Shown: positions 42,604-51,668 of the stretch, piece after piece | Layout: each line of letters opens with the position of its first letter | Position numbering within the stretch: position 1 is the first letter of the stretch | Assembly: GCF_044359855.1 (NCBI RefSeq) | Contig: NZ_CP132291.1 | Coordinates: 3,472,001-3,536,000 of the forward strand | Direction of reading: 5' to 3' | DNA from: Rummeliibacillus pycnus_A | GTDB taxonomy: Bacteria; Bacillota; Bacilli; Bacillales_A; Planococcaceae | DNA: 64,000 bases | Program-made: the position numbers and the translations under genes | The notes under the pieces: model-generated | Database searches by the model: none | The model's input: only the letters and a program-made list of their open reading frames with translations | What the model was told of the DNA's origin: nothing

Positions 42604-42713
42604 AGCTGAACACGTCAATATTTCGGATTAAATATTCACTTGCCATATAAGTGTAATTAGCAAGTGAAGAATATTTATATTTGATTAACAAAGCTAAATT
42701 GGCGTGTTCTGCT
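42604..42713. repeat. Nested inverted repeat of about 110 bases between sigG and ylmC
   Basis: The outer arms 42604-42619 and 42698-42713 match at 14 of 16 positions (AGCTGAACACGTCAAT with the complement of ATTGGCGTGTTCTGCT). The inner arms AAATATTCACTTGC (42630-42643) and GCAAGTGAAGAATATTT (42660-42676) pair with a 2-base bulge. The whole could fold into one long hairpin. It may be a MITE-like element or a structured RNA; I cannot decide. Confidence 0.65.
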
Positions 42714-42721
42714 TTTAAAAT

Positions 42722-42758
42722 TAAGTATCAATCTCACATACAAGATTGATGCTTTTTT
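42722..42758 (+). terminator. Terminator in the sigG-ylmC gap
   Basis: GTATCAATCT pairs with AGATTGATGC (ATCAATCT core perfect) around a short loop, followed by six T. It would end the spoIIGA-sigE-sigG transcript. Confidence 0.85.
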
Positions 42759-42796
42759 CTCATATATATACATAAAATGCTCTAGGAGGGATGCGA

Positions 42797-43033
42797 ATGC
42801 GCTTTTCGGAAATTCAGCGTAAAGAAATTATTGCCGCAAATAGTGGGCGTTTCTTAGGATATGTTGAAGATGCGGTTGTTCACAAGGATACAGGATATGT
42901 TGAAGCTTTTGTTGTAGCAGAACCCAAAAAATTTATGGCATTCTCGGGTAGCCAAAAGGAGGCTTTAAAAATACCCATTGAAGATATAATTGTAGTAGGG
43001 AAAGATGTTATCCTAGTAAAAGGATTAGATTAA
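42797..43033 (+). CDS. ylmC: YlmC/YmxH family PRC-barrel protein
   Basis: A 78-residue protein of the YlmC/YmxH sporulation-associated family with a PRC-barrel fold, beginning MRFSEIQRKEIIAANSGRFLGYVEDAVV. The function is unknown. The ATG at 42797 has AGGAGGG 6 bases upstream; an ATG two codons earlier abuts that site. The position after sigG matches ylmC of B. subtilis. ylmD, which follows in B. subtilis, is missing here. Confidence 0.85.
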   Translation: MRFSEIQRKEIIAANSGRFLGYVEDAVVHKDTGYVEAFVVAEPKKFMAFSGSQKEALKIPIEDIIVVGKDVILVKGLD

Positions 43034-43050
43034 ACTATTAAGGGTATTCA

Positions 43051-43079
43051 TTGATAAATTGCACTAGGCTTGATACAAT
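43051..43079 (+). promoter_or_regulatory. Likely SigA promoter for ylmE-sepF-ylmG
   Basis: TTGATA (43051-43056), a 17-base spacer and TACAAT (43074-43079), 35 bases before ylmE. Confidence 0.65.
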
Positions 43080-43114
43080 TAGGTAACAAGTATCTTTGAA
43101 AAGATGAGGCTACC

Positions 43115-43819
43115 ATGACATTAATTATTAATAATTTAAAAGATATTCAGAAGAACATTCAAGTGGCTTGTCAAAAAGCTGGCAGAGAAGTTTCAGACAT
43201 CACAATTATTGCTGTTACAAAGCAAGTTTCTACGGAACGTGCTATTGAAGCACTAGATGCCGGCTTAACTCATTTGGGTGAAAATCGTCCCGAAGGATTA
43301 TTAGAAAAACGTGAAACAATTGCAGACCGTGCAACATGGCATTACATTGGTTCGATGCAAACAAGAAAAGTTCGTAAAGTAATTGATCAAATTGATTATT
43401 TACATTCACTTGATCGTATTAGTTTAGCAGAAGAAATCCATAAACGTGCCAATCAAACCGTAAATTGTTTTGTACAAGTCAATGTATCTGCTGAAGAAGC
43501 AAAACACGGTCTATCACCTGAAGAAGTGATAACCTTTATCGAACAATTATCAAACTTTCCACATATTCGTGTGGTAGGCTTGATGACAATGGCACCTAAC
43601 ACAGAAGATCAAGAGCTCATTCGAAGTGTTTTTAAAGGACTAAAAAAATTACAGTTAGAGATTGCTAGTAAAGGTTATGAATATGCGCCATGTACTGAAC
43701 TTTCAATGGGCATGTCTAACGACTATGAAATTGCAATTGAAGAAGGTGCAACTTTTATCCGCATTGGCACAGCTCTAGTTGGCAATGAAAGAAGGGATTC
43801 TAATGAAGATGAAAGATAA
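43115..43819 (+). CDS. ylmE: YggS-family pyridoxal phosphate homeostasis protein YlmE
   Basis: PLP-binding protein without catalytic activity of its own, which helps keep vitamin B6 and amino acid pools balanced. It is the alanine racemase N-terminal type barrel. The PLP lysine is in ITIIAVTKQVS (Lys36), and HLGENRPEGLLEK, WHYIGSMQTRKVR and the phosphate-binding ELSMGMSNDYEIAIEEGATFIRIGTALVG end are family-typical. It has 234 residues. The last 17 bases overlap sepF. Confidence 0.92.
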   Translation: MTLIINNLKDIQKNIQVACQKAGREVSDITIIAVTKQVSTERAIEALDAGLTHLGENRPEGLLEKRETIADRATWHYIGSMQTRKVRKVIDQIDYLHSLDRISLAEEIHKRANQTVNCFVQVNVSAEEAKHGLSPEEVITFIEQLSNFPHIRVVGLMTMAPNTEDQELIRSVFKGLKKLQLEIASKGYEYAPCTELSMGMSNDYEIAIEEGATFIRIGTALVGNERRDSNEDER

Positions 43820-44306
43820 ACTGAAAAACTTTTTTTATTTGGAAGAAGAAGATGACTATGTTGAAGAACGTAGAGAACAACAAGAATCTGTTCATCAACA
43901 ACCAACACCATCAGTTCCAAGACAACAAGTGAAGCCGGCGGTAAGTAAACCAGCAGCCGTTAAGAAACCAACTGTAAAAGAACGTCAAAAACATATAGAG
44001 CATTCAAATGTACCGAATCTTGTAAGTATAACTCAAAAAACATCAAAAGTTATTTTATCAGAACCACGAGTTTATGCAGAAGCACAAGATATTGCGGATA
44101 ATTTAAAAAACAAGCGAGCTGTTGTAGTAAATTTGCAACGTATTGATCGTGATCAAGGTATACGTATTATCGATTTCTTAAGCGGAACTATTTTTGCCTT
44201 AGGTGGAGACATTAAACGAATTGGTACGGATATATTCTTATGTACACCTGATAATGTAGAAGTAGACGGTAATATTTCGGATTATTACTATGAAGATATA
44301 CAATAG
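43803..44306 (+). CDS. sepF: Cell division protein SepF
   Basis: FtsZ-bundling and membrane-anchoring division protein. The N-terminal amphipathic helix (MKMKDKLKNFFYL) binds membrane. A Q- and P-rich linker (about 25-65) leads to the SepF core (about 75-167) with RAVVVNLQRIDRDQGIRIIDFLSGTIFALGGDIKRIG. It has 167 residues. The ATG at 43803 follows AGAAGGG by 6 bases and overlaps ylmE by 17 bases. Confidence 0.94.
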   Translation: MKMKDKLKNFFYLEEEDDYVEERREQQESVHQQPTPSVPRQQVKPAVSKPAAVKKPTVKERQKHIEHSNVPNLVSITQKTSKVILSEPRVYAEAQDIADNLKNKRAVVVNLQRIDRDQGIRIIDFLSGTIFALGGDIKRIGTDIFLCTPDNVEVDGNISDYYYEDIQ

Positions 44307-44316
44307 AGGTGTTTAA

Positions 44317-44583
44317 TTGTCCATGTCCATATTTACAATCGTAACTTATTTGTTTCAAATATATTCAATCGCGCTAATTGTGTATATACTAATGTCTTGG
44401 ATACCAGCAGCGTATGGTTCACCAATAGGTAGATTTTTGGCTAAAATTTGTGACCCTTACTTAGATTTCTTTAGACGTTTTATTCCGCCAATTGGTATGA
44501 TTGATATTTCACCGATTGCAGCATTATTTGTTTTAAATTTAGTGCACATGGGTGTAATAAATGTTTTATCTTTTATTATTTAA
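44317..44583 (+). CDS. ylmG: YggT family membrane protein YlmG
   Basis: An 88-residue membrane protein with two helices (about 5-27 and 65-87) joined by the conserved YGSPIGRFLAKICDPYLDFFRRFIPPIG loop. YggT/YlmG proteins are linked genetically to division and osmotic stress, but the mechanism is unknown. The start is TTG at 44317, 5 bases after AGAGGTG; the ATG at 44323 is a less well spaced alternative. A terminator follows. Confidence 0.9.
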   Translation: MSMSIFTIVTYLFQIYSIALIVYILMSWIPAAYGSPIGRFLAKICDPYLDFFRRFIPPIGMIDISPIAALFVLNLVHMGVINVLSFII

Positions 44584-44588
44584 AAATT

Positions 44589-44621
44589 CTAATCCCCACA
44601 TACTATAGTGGGGATTTTTTA
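44589..44621 (+). terminator. Terminator after ylmG
   Basis: AATCCCCAC pairs with GTGGGGATT around a 7-base loop, followed by TTTTT. It separates ylmG from ylmH. Confidence 0.9.
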
Positions 44622-44687
44622 TTAAAAACAAAATGTGCTTTGAACAGATAGAATGCTACTGCATGAATTTTGATAGGAGGGTGATAA

Positions 44688-45479
44688 ATGGTGGAGGAAA
44701 TTTTTCAACATTTTAGACCAGAAGAAAAAACTTTTATTGAACAAGCTATGGGGTGGAAAAACGAAGTTGAGGATCGTTATGCACCCAAATTGACAGATTT
44801 CTTAGATCCCCGTCAGCAATTAATCATAACATCGATTATTGGAAAAAATGGTAGTGTGCTAGTAGATGCAAATGGACGATTCGACGAGTCCGAACGAAAG
44901 CGATTGCTTATTTATCCAGACTATTTCCAACCATCTGATGACGATTTTAATATTGCAATCTGTGAACTTCAATTCCCTTCTAAGTTTATCCAGTTGAAGC
45001 ATCCAGATGTACTAGGCGCTTTACTTTCAATTGGCTTAGATCGTTCAAAATTTGGGGATATCAGAGTAGATGAGTCATCTGTTCAGTTTGCTGTAGCTAC
45101 AGAAATACTCGATTATATTAGAGTGAATCTGGTTAGCGTTGGTAAAGCGAAAGTGCATGTAGAAGAATTGCAATCAGGGACCTCATTATTGCCCGTTGAA
45201 TCACATTGGATTGATCAGATGCTTACAACGAGTTCGATGAGATTAGATACCGTATTAGCGTCAGTTTATCCAATTTCCAGACAAAAGGCGGCTATGCTTA
45301 TTAACGCAGGTAAAGTAAAAGTGAATTTTGCAGTTCGTGAACAAGTGGCTTTTGAATTACATGAATCGGATTTGTTATCCATTCGCGGATATGGTCGCTT
45401 AGTCATAAAAACGATTGAAGGAAGAACAAAAAAAGAGAAAATTCGCATTAAAATTGGTCGAATAGAACGGAAATCATAA
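44688..45479 (+). CDS. ylmH: YlmH, S4-domain RNA-binding protein
   Basis: A 263-residue RNA-binding protein. The N-terminal domain (about 1-75) starts MVEEIFQHFRPEEKTFIEQA, a middle domain follows, and the C-terminal S4 domain (about 183-245) shows MRLDTVLASVYPISRQKAAMLINAGKVKVNF. B. subtilis YlmH is linked to cell division by gene position and to rescue of stalled ribosomes. AGGAGGGTGAT precedes the ATG. Confidence 0.92.
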   Translation: MVEEIFQHFRPEEKTFIEQAMGWKNEVEDRYAPKLTDFLDPRQQLIITSIIGKNGSVLVDANGRFDESERKRLLIYPDYFQPSDDDFNIAICELQFPSKFIQLKHPDVLGALLSIGLDRSKFGDIRVDESSVQFAVATEILDYIRVNLVSVGKAKVHVEELQSGTSLLPVESHWIDQMLTTSSMRLDTVLASVYPISRQKAAMLINAGKVKVNFAVREQVAFELHESDLLSIRGYGRLVIKTIEGRTKKEKIRIKIGRIERKS

Positions 45480-45571
45480 TTTTTAATAAAAATTTTGTAA
45501 TTCTAGATGAACTTACTAATAGACAAAGGTATAATAAATGAATAAATGCTGTTAAGGAGAGGTGCAAAAAT

Positions 45572-46081
45572 ATGCCATTATCGCCACTTGACATACATAA
45601 CAAAGAATTTAGTCGTGGTTTTAGAGGTTACAACGAAGATGAAGTAAATGAATTTCTAGAACAAGTTATCAAAGACTATGAACTAGTAATAAAAGAAAAA
45701 AAGGAATTGGAAGATAAACTTCTTTCAAGCAAAGAGCAAATTGGTCACTATAATTCGATCGAAGAGACATTACAAAAATCGATTGTTATTGCTCAAGAAG
45801 CAGCAGAAGAAGTTCGTCGTAACTCCCAAAAAGAAGCAAAATTGATTGTCAAAGAAGCAGAAAAAAATGCGGATCGTATTGTCAATGAAGCCCTTTCTAA
45901 AGCACGCCGCATAGCTTTGGAAATTGAAGAATTGAAAAAACAATCGAAAGTATTCAGAAATCGCTTCAAAATGATTGTAGAAGCTCAACTAGATTTAATC
46001 GAATCGGATGACTGGGATCATTTAATGGAATATGAAGTCGATACAACTGAATTAGAACGTTTAGATTTACCACAAGATTAA
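45572..46081 (+). CDS. divIVA: Cell division initiation protein DivIVA
   Basis: Coiled-coil protein that senses negative membrane curvature at poles and septa and, in spore formers, anchors the chromosome origin. The N-terminal membrane-binding domain reads PLSPLDIHNKEFSRGFRGYNEDEVNEFLEQV; a long coiled coil covers about 35-150. It has 169 residues. AAGGAGAGGTG precedes the ATG; TATAAT at about 45528 may be its -10 box but lacks a good -35. Confidence 0.95.
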   Translation: MPLSPLDIHNKEFSRGFRGYNEDEVNEFLEQVIKDYELVIKEKKELEDKLLSSKEQIGHYNSIEETLQKSIVIAQEAAEEVRRNSQKEAKLIVKEAEKNADRIVNEALSKARRIALEIEELKKQSKVFRNRFKMIVEAQLDLIESDDWDHLMEYEVDTTELERLDLPQD

Positions 46082-46139
46082 TTTAGATACTTGACTGTAT
46101 GGCTTTGATTTTTTATAATGTCATCATATATCTATATAA

Positions 46140-46376
46140 AAAGTAATGATGGAGACAGTATCTTATAAGTGCTGCCTAAGCGATTTGAGGATAGTGGAAG
46201 CTCAAACGAAACACTTATAAAAGAAAATCACTCCTGAACTAGATTGCTGAATCGAGTAAGCAATCTCGTTTACACCACGTTACGGTGTCTAAAGAGGCGT
46301 CATTATAACGGCGCAACTAGGGTGGTACCGCGAGATAACTCCTCCTCGTCCCTTTTTGGGATGAGGAGTTTTTTTA
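46140..46376 (+). promoter_or_regulatory. T-box riboswitch (isoleucine) of ileS
   Basis: The canonical T-box AGGGTGGTACCGCG is at 46319-46332, followed by the terminator CTCCTCGTCCC / GGGATGAGGAG (46342-46368) and a T-run. Stem I begins near GGAGACAGTA and closes with CACTCC. The likely specifier codon is ATC (46227-46229), which matches isoleucine and the downstream gene. Uncharged tRNA-Ile should favour the antiterminator. Confidence 0.95.
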
Positions 46377-46420
46377 TTTTTTAAAGCTAAGGATACCTTT
46401 AAAGGAGGAATTTATTCAAT

Positions 46421-49192
46421 ATGGAATACAAAAATACCCTATTGATGCCAAAAACAGATTTCCCTATGCGTGGAAATCTTCCAAACAACGAACCGAAAAT
46501 GCAAGAGAAATGGGAAGAAATGGACATCAATGCGAAAGTACTTGAACGCACAAAAGACCGTCCAGCTTTCATCCTTCATGATGGCCCTCCATATGCAAAT
46601 GGTGATCTTCACATGGGGCATGCATTAAATAAAGTATTAAAAGACATGATTAATCGTCATCGTTCAATGACTGGCTACTTTGTTCCTTATGTTCCTGGTT
46701 GGGATACACATGGTCTTCCAATCGAGCAAGCTTTAACAAACAAAGGTCATGACCGTAAAAAAATGACTATTGCTGAATTCCGTGAATTATGTAAAGACTA
46801 TGCATATGAACAAGTAGAACGTCAACGCGAACAATTTATGCGAATCGGTGTACGTGGAGACTGGAAAAACCCTTATATCACTTTAAAACCTGAGTTTGAA
46901 GCTCGTCAAATCGGTGTATTCGGTGCAATGGCTAAAAAAGGTTACATTTATAAAGGGATGAAACCTGTTTACTGGTCCCCATCAAGTGAATCTGCACTAG
47001 CTGAAGCAGAAATTGAATATCAAGATATCAAATCACCTTCAATTTACGTAGCATTTGACGTAAAAGATGGTAAAGGTGTCGTTAATAATGATGAAAAATT
47101 CATCATCTGGACTACTACACCTTGGACAATGCCAGCAAACCTTGGTATTTCTGTAAACCCTGAATTCACATATGCAGTTGTGAAAGCAAATGGTGCAAAA
47201 TACATTATTGCAAAAGGTTTACTAGAAAAAGTTGCAGAAAAAATTGGTTGGGAAAATCCTGAAATCGACCGTGAAATCGCTGGAACTGATCTTGAAAATG
47301 TTACAGCACAACATCCATTGTTCGATCGTGAATCGTTAGTTATGCTAGGCGATCACGTAACACTTGAAGCTGGTACTGGTTGTGTTCATACAGCACCTGG
47401 TCACGGGGAAGATGACTATCAAGTTGGTAAACGCTATGGCTTAGAAATTCTTTCAGTAGTAGATCATAAAGGTTGCTTAACTGAAGATGCTGGCGAATTT
47501 GCTGGTTTGTTCTATGACAAAGCAAACAAACCAATCTGTGAGAAACTTGAAGAAGTCGGCGCATTATTAAATTTAACATTCTTTACGCACTCTTACCCAC
47601 ATGACTGGCGTACAAAAAAACCTGTCATTTTCCGTGCAACGCCACAATGGTTTGCATCTATTGATAAATTCCGTCCAGAATTACTACAAGCAATTCGCGA
47701 CACAAACTTCACACCAGTATGGGGTGAAACTCGTCTTTACAATATGATTCGTGATCGTGGCGACTGGTGTATTTCTCGTCAACGAGCATGGGGTGTTCCG
47801 ATTCCAGTATTCTTCGCTGAAAACGGTGAAGAAATTATTACGGAAGAAACAATTGCACACGTACAAGCACTATTCCGTGAACAAGGTTCTAATATTTGGT
47901 TCCAAAAAACAGCAAAAGAATTACTTCCTGAAGGATTTACACACTCAGGTTCTCCAAATGGTGAATTTACAAAAGAAAATGACATTATGGACGTTTGGTT
48001 TGATTCAGGTTCATCACATCAAGGTGTATTAGAAGAACGCCCAGAACTACGTTACCCAGCAGATTTATACTTAGAAGGTTCTGACCAATATCGTGGATGG
48101 TTCAACTCATCATTAATCACTTCTGTTGCGATGAATGGCCATGCTCCATACAAAGGTCTACTATCTCACGGTTTCGTATTAGATGGCGATGGCCGTAAAA
48201 TGAGTAAATCACTAGGTAATATCATTGCACCAAGTAAAGTTATGAACCAATACGGTGCAGACATCTTGCGCTTATGGGTAGCATCCGTTGACTATACAGC
48301 TGACGTTCGTATTTCTATGGATATGTTAAAACAAGTTTCTGAAGTATACCGTAAAATCCGTAATACACTTAAATTCTTACACGGTAACTTACATGACTTT
48401 AATCCAGAAAACGATTATGTAGCATATGAAGATCTTCGTGAAGTAGACCAATATATGTACATGGAACTTCAAAATCTTATCAAAACTGCACGTGATGCAT
48501 ATGATAACTATGAATTTGCAACTGTTTATAAAGCTGTAAATAATTTTGTAGCAACTGAACTAAGCTCATTCTACTTAGATATTGCAAAAGATGTTGTTTA
48601 TATCGAAGGTGTAGATGCGAATGCTCGTCGTGCAATGCAATCTGTCATGTATGACACATTACATGCATTATTGAAAATTATGACACCAATCATCCCTCAC
48701 ACTACAGATGAAATGTGGTCATATTTACAATATAAAGACGTTGAAAGTGTTCAACTAACTGATATGCCAGAGGCTGTTCAAAAAGAAAACTTTGCAGCAT
48801 TAACAGAAAAATGGACAAAAATTATGAACGTTCGCGATATTGTATTGAAAGCTTTAGAGGAAGCTCGTAATGCAAAAACAATTGGTAAATCATTAGAAGC
48901 AAAAGTAACTGTTTATGGTGATGGAGAAGCAGTGGCACTTCTAAACGATTCAAATATTCATTTTGCACAACTTAACATCGTTTCAGAATTTGCTTTAGGT
49001 GGTCAATTAGCTGATGCTCCTGAAAATGCAGTGAAGACTGAAAAAGTCGCTATAACTGTTGAAAAAGCAGAAGGCGAAAAATGTGAACGATGCTGGACAA
49101 TTTCAAAAACAGTAGGACACAACCATAACCACCCAACACTATGTGAACACTGTGCAAATGTAATTGAAAAATATTACGCAGATGTAGAATAA
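46421..49192 (+). CDS. ileS: Isoleucyl-tRNA synthetase
   Basis: Class I synthetase charging tRNA-Ile. The HIGH-type motif in GPPYANGDLHMGHALNK is near residue 60 and the KMSKSLGN motif near 595; between them sits the CP1 editing domain (TTTPWTMPANLG, GTGCVHTAPGHG). The C-terminal zinc site shows CERC and CEHC, so this is the bacterial eubacterial-type form. It has 923 residues, as in B. subtilis. It is controlled by the upstream T-box. AAAGGAGGA lies about 11 bases before the ATG. Confidence 0.98.
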   Translation: MEYKNTLLMPKTDFPMRGNLPNNEPKMQEKWEEMDINAKVLERTKDRPAFILHDGPPYANGDLHMGHALNKVLKDMINRHRSMTGYFVPYVPGWDTHGLPIEQALTNKGHDRKKMTIAEFRELCKDYAYEQVERQREQFMRIGVRGDWKNPYITLKPEFEARQIGVFGAMAKKGYIYKGMKPVYWSPSSESALAEAEIEYQDIKSPSIYVAFDVKDGKGVVNNDEKFIIWTTTPWTMPANLGISVNPEFTYAVVKANGAKYIIAKGLLEKVAEKIGWENPEIDREIAGTDLENVTAQHPLFDRESLVMLGDHVTLEAGTGCVHTAPGHGEDDYQVGKRYGLEILSVVDHKGCLTEDAGEFAGLFYDKANKPICEKLEEVGALLNLTFFTHSYPHDWRTKKPVIFRATPQWFASIDKFRPELLQAIRDTNFTPVWGETRLYNMIRDRGDWCISRQRAWGVPIPVFFAENGEEIITEETIAHVQALFREQGSNIWFQKTAKELLPEGFTHSGSPNGEFTKENDIMDVWFDSGSSHQGVLEERPELRYPADLYLEGSDQYRGWFNSSLITSVAMNGHAPYKGLLSHGFVLDGDGRKMSKSLGNIIAPSKVMNQYGADILRLWVASVDYTADVRISMDMLKQVSEVYRKIRNTLKFLHGNLHDFNPENDYVAYEDLREVDQYMYMELQNLIKTARDAYDNYEFATVYKAVNNFVATELSSFYLDIAKDVVYIEGVDANARRAMQSVMYDTLHALLKIMTPIIPHTTDEMWSYLQYKDVESVQLTDMPEAVQKENFAALTEKWTKIMNVRDIVLKALEEARNAKTIGKSLEAKVTVYGDGEAVALLNDSNIHFAQLNIVSEFALGGQLADAPENAVKTEKVAITVEKAEGEKCERCWTISKTVGHNHNHPTLCEHCANVIEKYYADVE

Positions 49193-49240
49193 TTAAATGC
49201 TTTCGAAAATATAGACAACAATATTTCATTATATTGAAAG

Positions 49241-49275
49241 CTGAGTCGTCCATTACAAGTGGACGACTCTTTTTA
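49241..49275 (+). terminator. Terminator after ileS
   Basis: GAGTCGTCCA pairs with TGGACGACTC around a short loop, followed by TTTTT. Confidence 0.92.
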
Positions 49276-49451
49276 ATTAAGTGCTGTAAAAAATAATAAT
49301 ATTCATTGGGCACAATTCAAGTGAACACCCAATAGGCTGTTTTCCGCAGCTGGATAGAAATATTCTATTAAGCATTTAATTAGTCTATTTTTCGCTTCAG
49401 GTCATTATATGATAAAATAAGTTAGATTCGGGAGTAAACGGAGGATTTGCT

Positions 49452-49928
49452 GTGTATAAATATTATGGAATAGCTATATTCGTGATCATACTTGATCAAC
49501 TGTCAAAATGGAGCATTGTCAAAAATATGAATTATGGTGAAAGTATCACATTGATTGATCCTTATTTTGGCTTATATTCACATCGAAACCGTGGTGCAGC
49601 ATGGGGGATGTTACAAGGTCAATTTTGGTTATTTGCCCTTGTTACACTTATAGTAATTGTAGGGATTATTTATTACTTTCATAAAGAAGGAAAAGGTAAA
49701 CCATTGTTCCAAGTTAGTCTAATGCTATTATTAGGCGGTGCAATTGGTAACTTTATCGACCGAGTGTTCCGTGGTGAAGTAGTCGATTTTGTACATGTAA
49801 TTATTCCAGTTATTAACTATGACTTCCCAATATTCAATATTGCTGATGCATCGTTAACATTTGGAGTAATAATGCTAATTATTTATATGCTATTTGAAGA
49901 TAAAATAGAAAAGAAAAAGGTGAAGTAA
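49452..49928 (+). CDS. lspA: Lipoprotein signal peptidase (signal peptidase II)
   Basis: Membrane aspartic peptidase that removes lipoprotein signal peptides after lipidation; it would process CtaC of this window. It has four helices. The catalytic Asp112 (FRGEVVDFVHV) and Asp132 (FNIADASLTFG) and the motif GAIGNFIDR are present. It has 158 residues. The start is GTG, with CGGAGG about 8 bases upstream. The stop overlaps the next start by one base. Confidence 0.95.
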   Translation: MYKYYGIAIFVIILDQLSKWSIVKNMNYGESITLIDPYFGLYSHRNRGAAWGMLQGQFWLFALVTLIVIVGIIYYFHKEGKGKPLFQVSLMLLLGGAIGNFIDRVFRGEVVDFVHVIIPVINYDFPIFNIADASLTFGVIMLIIYMLFEDKIEKKKVK

Positions 49929-50839
49929 TGTCAGCCACATTTACTGTAACAGCTGAGGTTAAAGGCGAACGTATCGATAAAGCCCTTGCCTCAATGCAAC
50001 AAGACTGGTCACGAACACAAATTCAAGGATTTGTACAGGATGGTTTTGTTGTCGTGAACGGACAAGCAATAAAACAAAAATATAAAGTAAAAGAAGGCGA
50101 TGTAATTACTGTTACACCTCCTGAGCCAGAACCTCTTGAAATTATTGCAGAAGATTTGAATCTTGAAATTGTCTATGAAGATTCTGATGTTCTTGTTGTC
50201 AACAAACCAAAAGGTATGGTTGTGCATCCTGCACCAGGTCATACAACAGGTACTTTAGTAAATGGCCTAATGTATCATTGTAAAGATCTATCAGGAATTA
50301 ATGGCATTATGCGCCCAGGTATTGTTCATCGTATTGACAAAGACACATCCGGTCTATTAATGGTAGCCAAAAATGATAAGGCACATGAATCACTTGTTCA
50401 ACAATTAGTAGATAAAACTGTGACTCGTCGTTATACAGCATTAGTTCATGGACATATTCCACATGATAAGGGTACCATTGATGCGCCAATTGGTCGTGAT
50501 ACAAAAGATCGCCAAAAAATGGGTGTAGTCGATAATGGAAAACATGCGGTAACACATTTCCAAGTGATTGGTCGATTTGGTGTGGATTATACCTTAGTCG
50601 AATGTCGTCTTGAAACTGGCCGTACACATCAAATTCGTGTGCATATGAATTATATTGGTTATCCTCTAGTGGGTGATCCAAAGTATGGACCAAAGAAAAC
50701 AATCGATTTTAGTGGTCAAGTATTACATGCGGGGATTTTAGGATTTGTACATCCAACAACAAACGAGTATTTAGAATTTGAAGCTCCTTTACCTGATGAT
50801 TATCAACAACTACTAGAAGAGTTGAAAAAGAACTATTGA
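49928..50839 (+). CDS. ylyB: RluD-type 23S rRNA/tRNA pseudouridine synthase (YlyB)
   Basis: Isomerises uridine to pseudouridine in large-subunit rRNA; the target positions in Bacillus are not fixed by this sequence. An N-terminal S4 domain (about 10-75) is followed by the catalytic domain with HRIDKDTSGLLMVAKND, where Asp137 is the nucleophile, and TGRTHQIRVH later. It has 303 residues. It overlaps lspA by one base. Its stop codon lies inside the -35 box of the pyr operon promoter. Confidence 0.94.
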   Translation: MSATFTVTAEVKGERIDKALASMQQDWSRTQIQGFVQDGFVVVNGQAIKQKYKVKEGDVITVTPPEPEPLEIIAEDLNLEIVYEDSDVLVVNKPKGMVVHPAPGHTTGTLVNGLMYHCKDLSGINGIMRPGIVHRIDKDTSGLLMVAKNDKAHESLVQQLVDKTVTRRYTALVHGHIPHDKGTIDAPIGRDTKDRQKMGVVDNGKHAVTHFQVIGRFGVDYTLVECRLETGRTHQIRVHMNYIGYPLVGDPKYGPKKTIDFSGQVLHAGILGFVHPTTNEYLEFEAPLPDDYQQLLEELKKNY

Positions 50840-50865
50840 CACTTTAAGTCATAGAAGTATATAAT
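50836..50865 (+). promoter_or_regulatory. SigA promoter of the pyr operon
   Basis: A perfect TTGACA (50836-50841) overlaps the ylyB stop; an 18-base spacer and a perfect TATAAT (50860-50865) follow. Confidence 0.88.
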
Positions 50866-50886
50866 AACTTTAGTAAAAATCTAATA

Positions 50887-51024
50887 TTCACCTTTTAAAG
50901 ACAGTCCAGAGAGGCTGGAAAGGGATGCGAAGAATGTGAGATTACTGTACGCATATACAGTTTATTTGACATATCTATAAGTATACCTATATCCTCTTGG
51001 GCTCTTAGCTCAAGAGGTTTTTTG
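50887..51024 (+). promoter_or_regulatory. PyrR-dependent attenuator before pyrR
   Basis: The PyrR-binding loop is at about 50887-50925, with the conserved AGTCCAGAGAGGCTGG core preceded by CACCTTTTAAAG. The terminator CCTCTTG...CAAGAGG with TTTTTT is at 50993-51023. PyrR bound to UMP or UTP should stabilise the loop and favour termination, so the operon is repressed by pyrimidines. Confidence 0.93.
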
Positions 51025-51039
51025 ATTTATAAGTGAAAC

Positions 51040-51059
51040 GCGGCTCGTTCCGTAGCCGC
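51040..51059. repeat. GC-rich hairpin between attenuator and pyrR
   Basis: GCGGCT and AGCCGC are 6-base inverted arms around CGTTCCGT. There is no T-run. It lies in the leader just before the pyrR ribosome-binding site; the role is unclear. Confidence 0.4.
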
Positions 51060-51094
51060 CTTAGCTAGAACAGTTAAGAAAGGAGGCAAAGCTT

Positions 51095-51634
51095 GTGACG
51101 AAAAAGGCCGAACTTTTAGACCAAGCAGCAATGAACAGAGCGTTAACTCGGATTGCACATGAAATTATCGAACGTAATGAAGGTATCGATGAATGTATCC
51201 TTGTAGGAATTAAAACGAGAGGTGCATTTCTTGCAAAACGCTTAGCGCAAAAAATTAATATAATTGAGAAAAAGGAAATTCGATCAGGAGAATTAGATAT
51301 TTCTTTATATCGAGATGATTTATCAATTAAAACTTCAAATGGAGAAGCATTCGTACAACAAGTAGATATTACGTACGATGTGACGAATCAAAAAGTAATT
51401 TTAGTTGATGATGTTCTTTATACAGGCAGAACGGTACGTGCAGCAATGGATGCTGTAATGGATATCGGTAGACCTTCTCAAATTCAACTTGCTGTATTAG
51501 TAGACCGCGGTCACCGTGAACTACCAATACGCGCCGACTTCGTTGGGAAAAATATTCCAACTGCTAGCCACGAACGAATCGAAGTAACCATGGTCGAAGT
51601 AGATGACCAAGATTTAGTAGCAATTTACGATTAA
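51095..51634 (+). CDS. pyrR: Bifunctional pyr operon attenuation regulator / uracil phosphoribosyltransferase
   Basis: Binds the pyr leader RNA in response to UMP/UTP and also has weak uracil phosphoribosyltransferase activity. It has the phosphoribosyltransferase fold: LVGIKTRGAFLAKRLA, the PRPP-binding VILVDDVLYTGRTVRAAMDA (about 101-120) and VDRGHRELPIRADFVGKNIPT. It has 179 residues. The start is GTG, with AAGGAGG 8 bases upstream. It is the first gene of the operon it controls. Confidence 0.97.
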   Translation: MTKKAELLDQAAMNRALTRIAHEIIERNEGIDECILVGIKTRGAFLAKRLAQKINIIEKKEIRSGELDISLYRDDLSIKTSNGEAFVQQVDITYDVTNQKVILVDDVLYTGRTVRAAMDAVMDIGRPSQIQLAVLVDRGHRELPIRADFVGKNIPTASHERIEVTMVEVDDQDLVAIYD

Positions 51635-51668
51635 GAGTTAAAGCGTAAAATACGGAGGAAATATAGAT

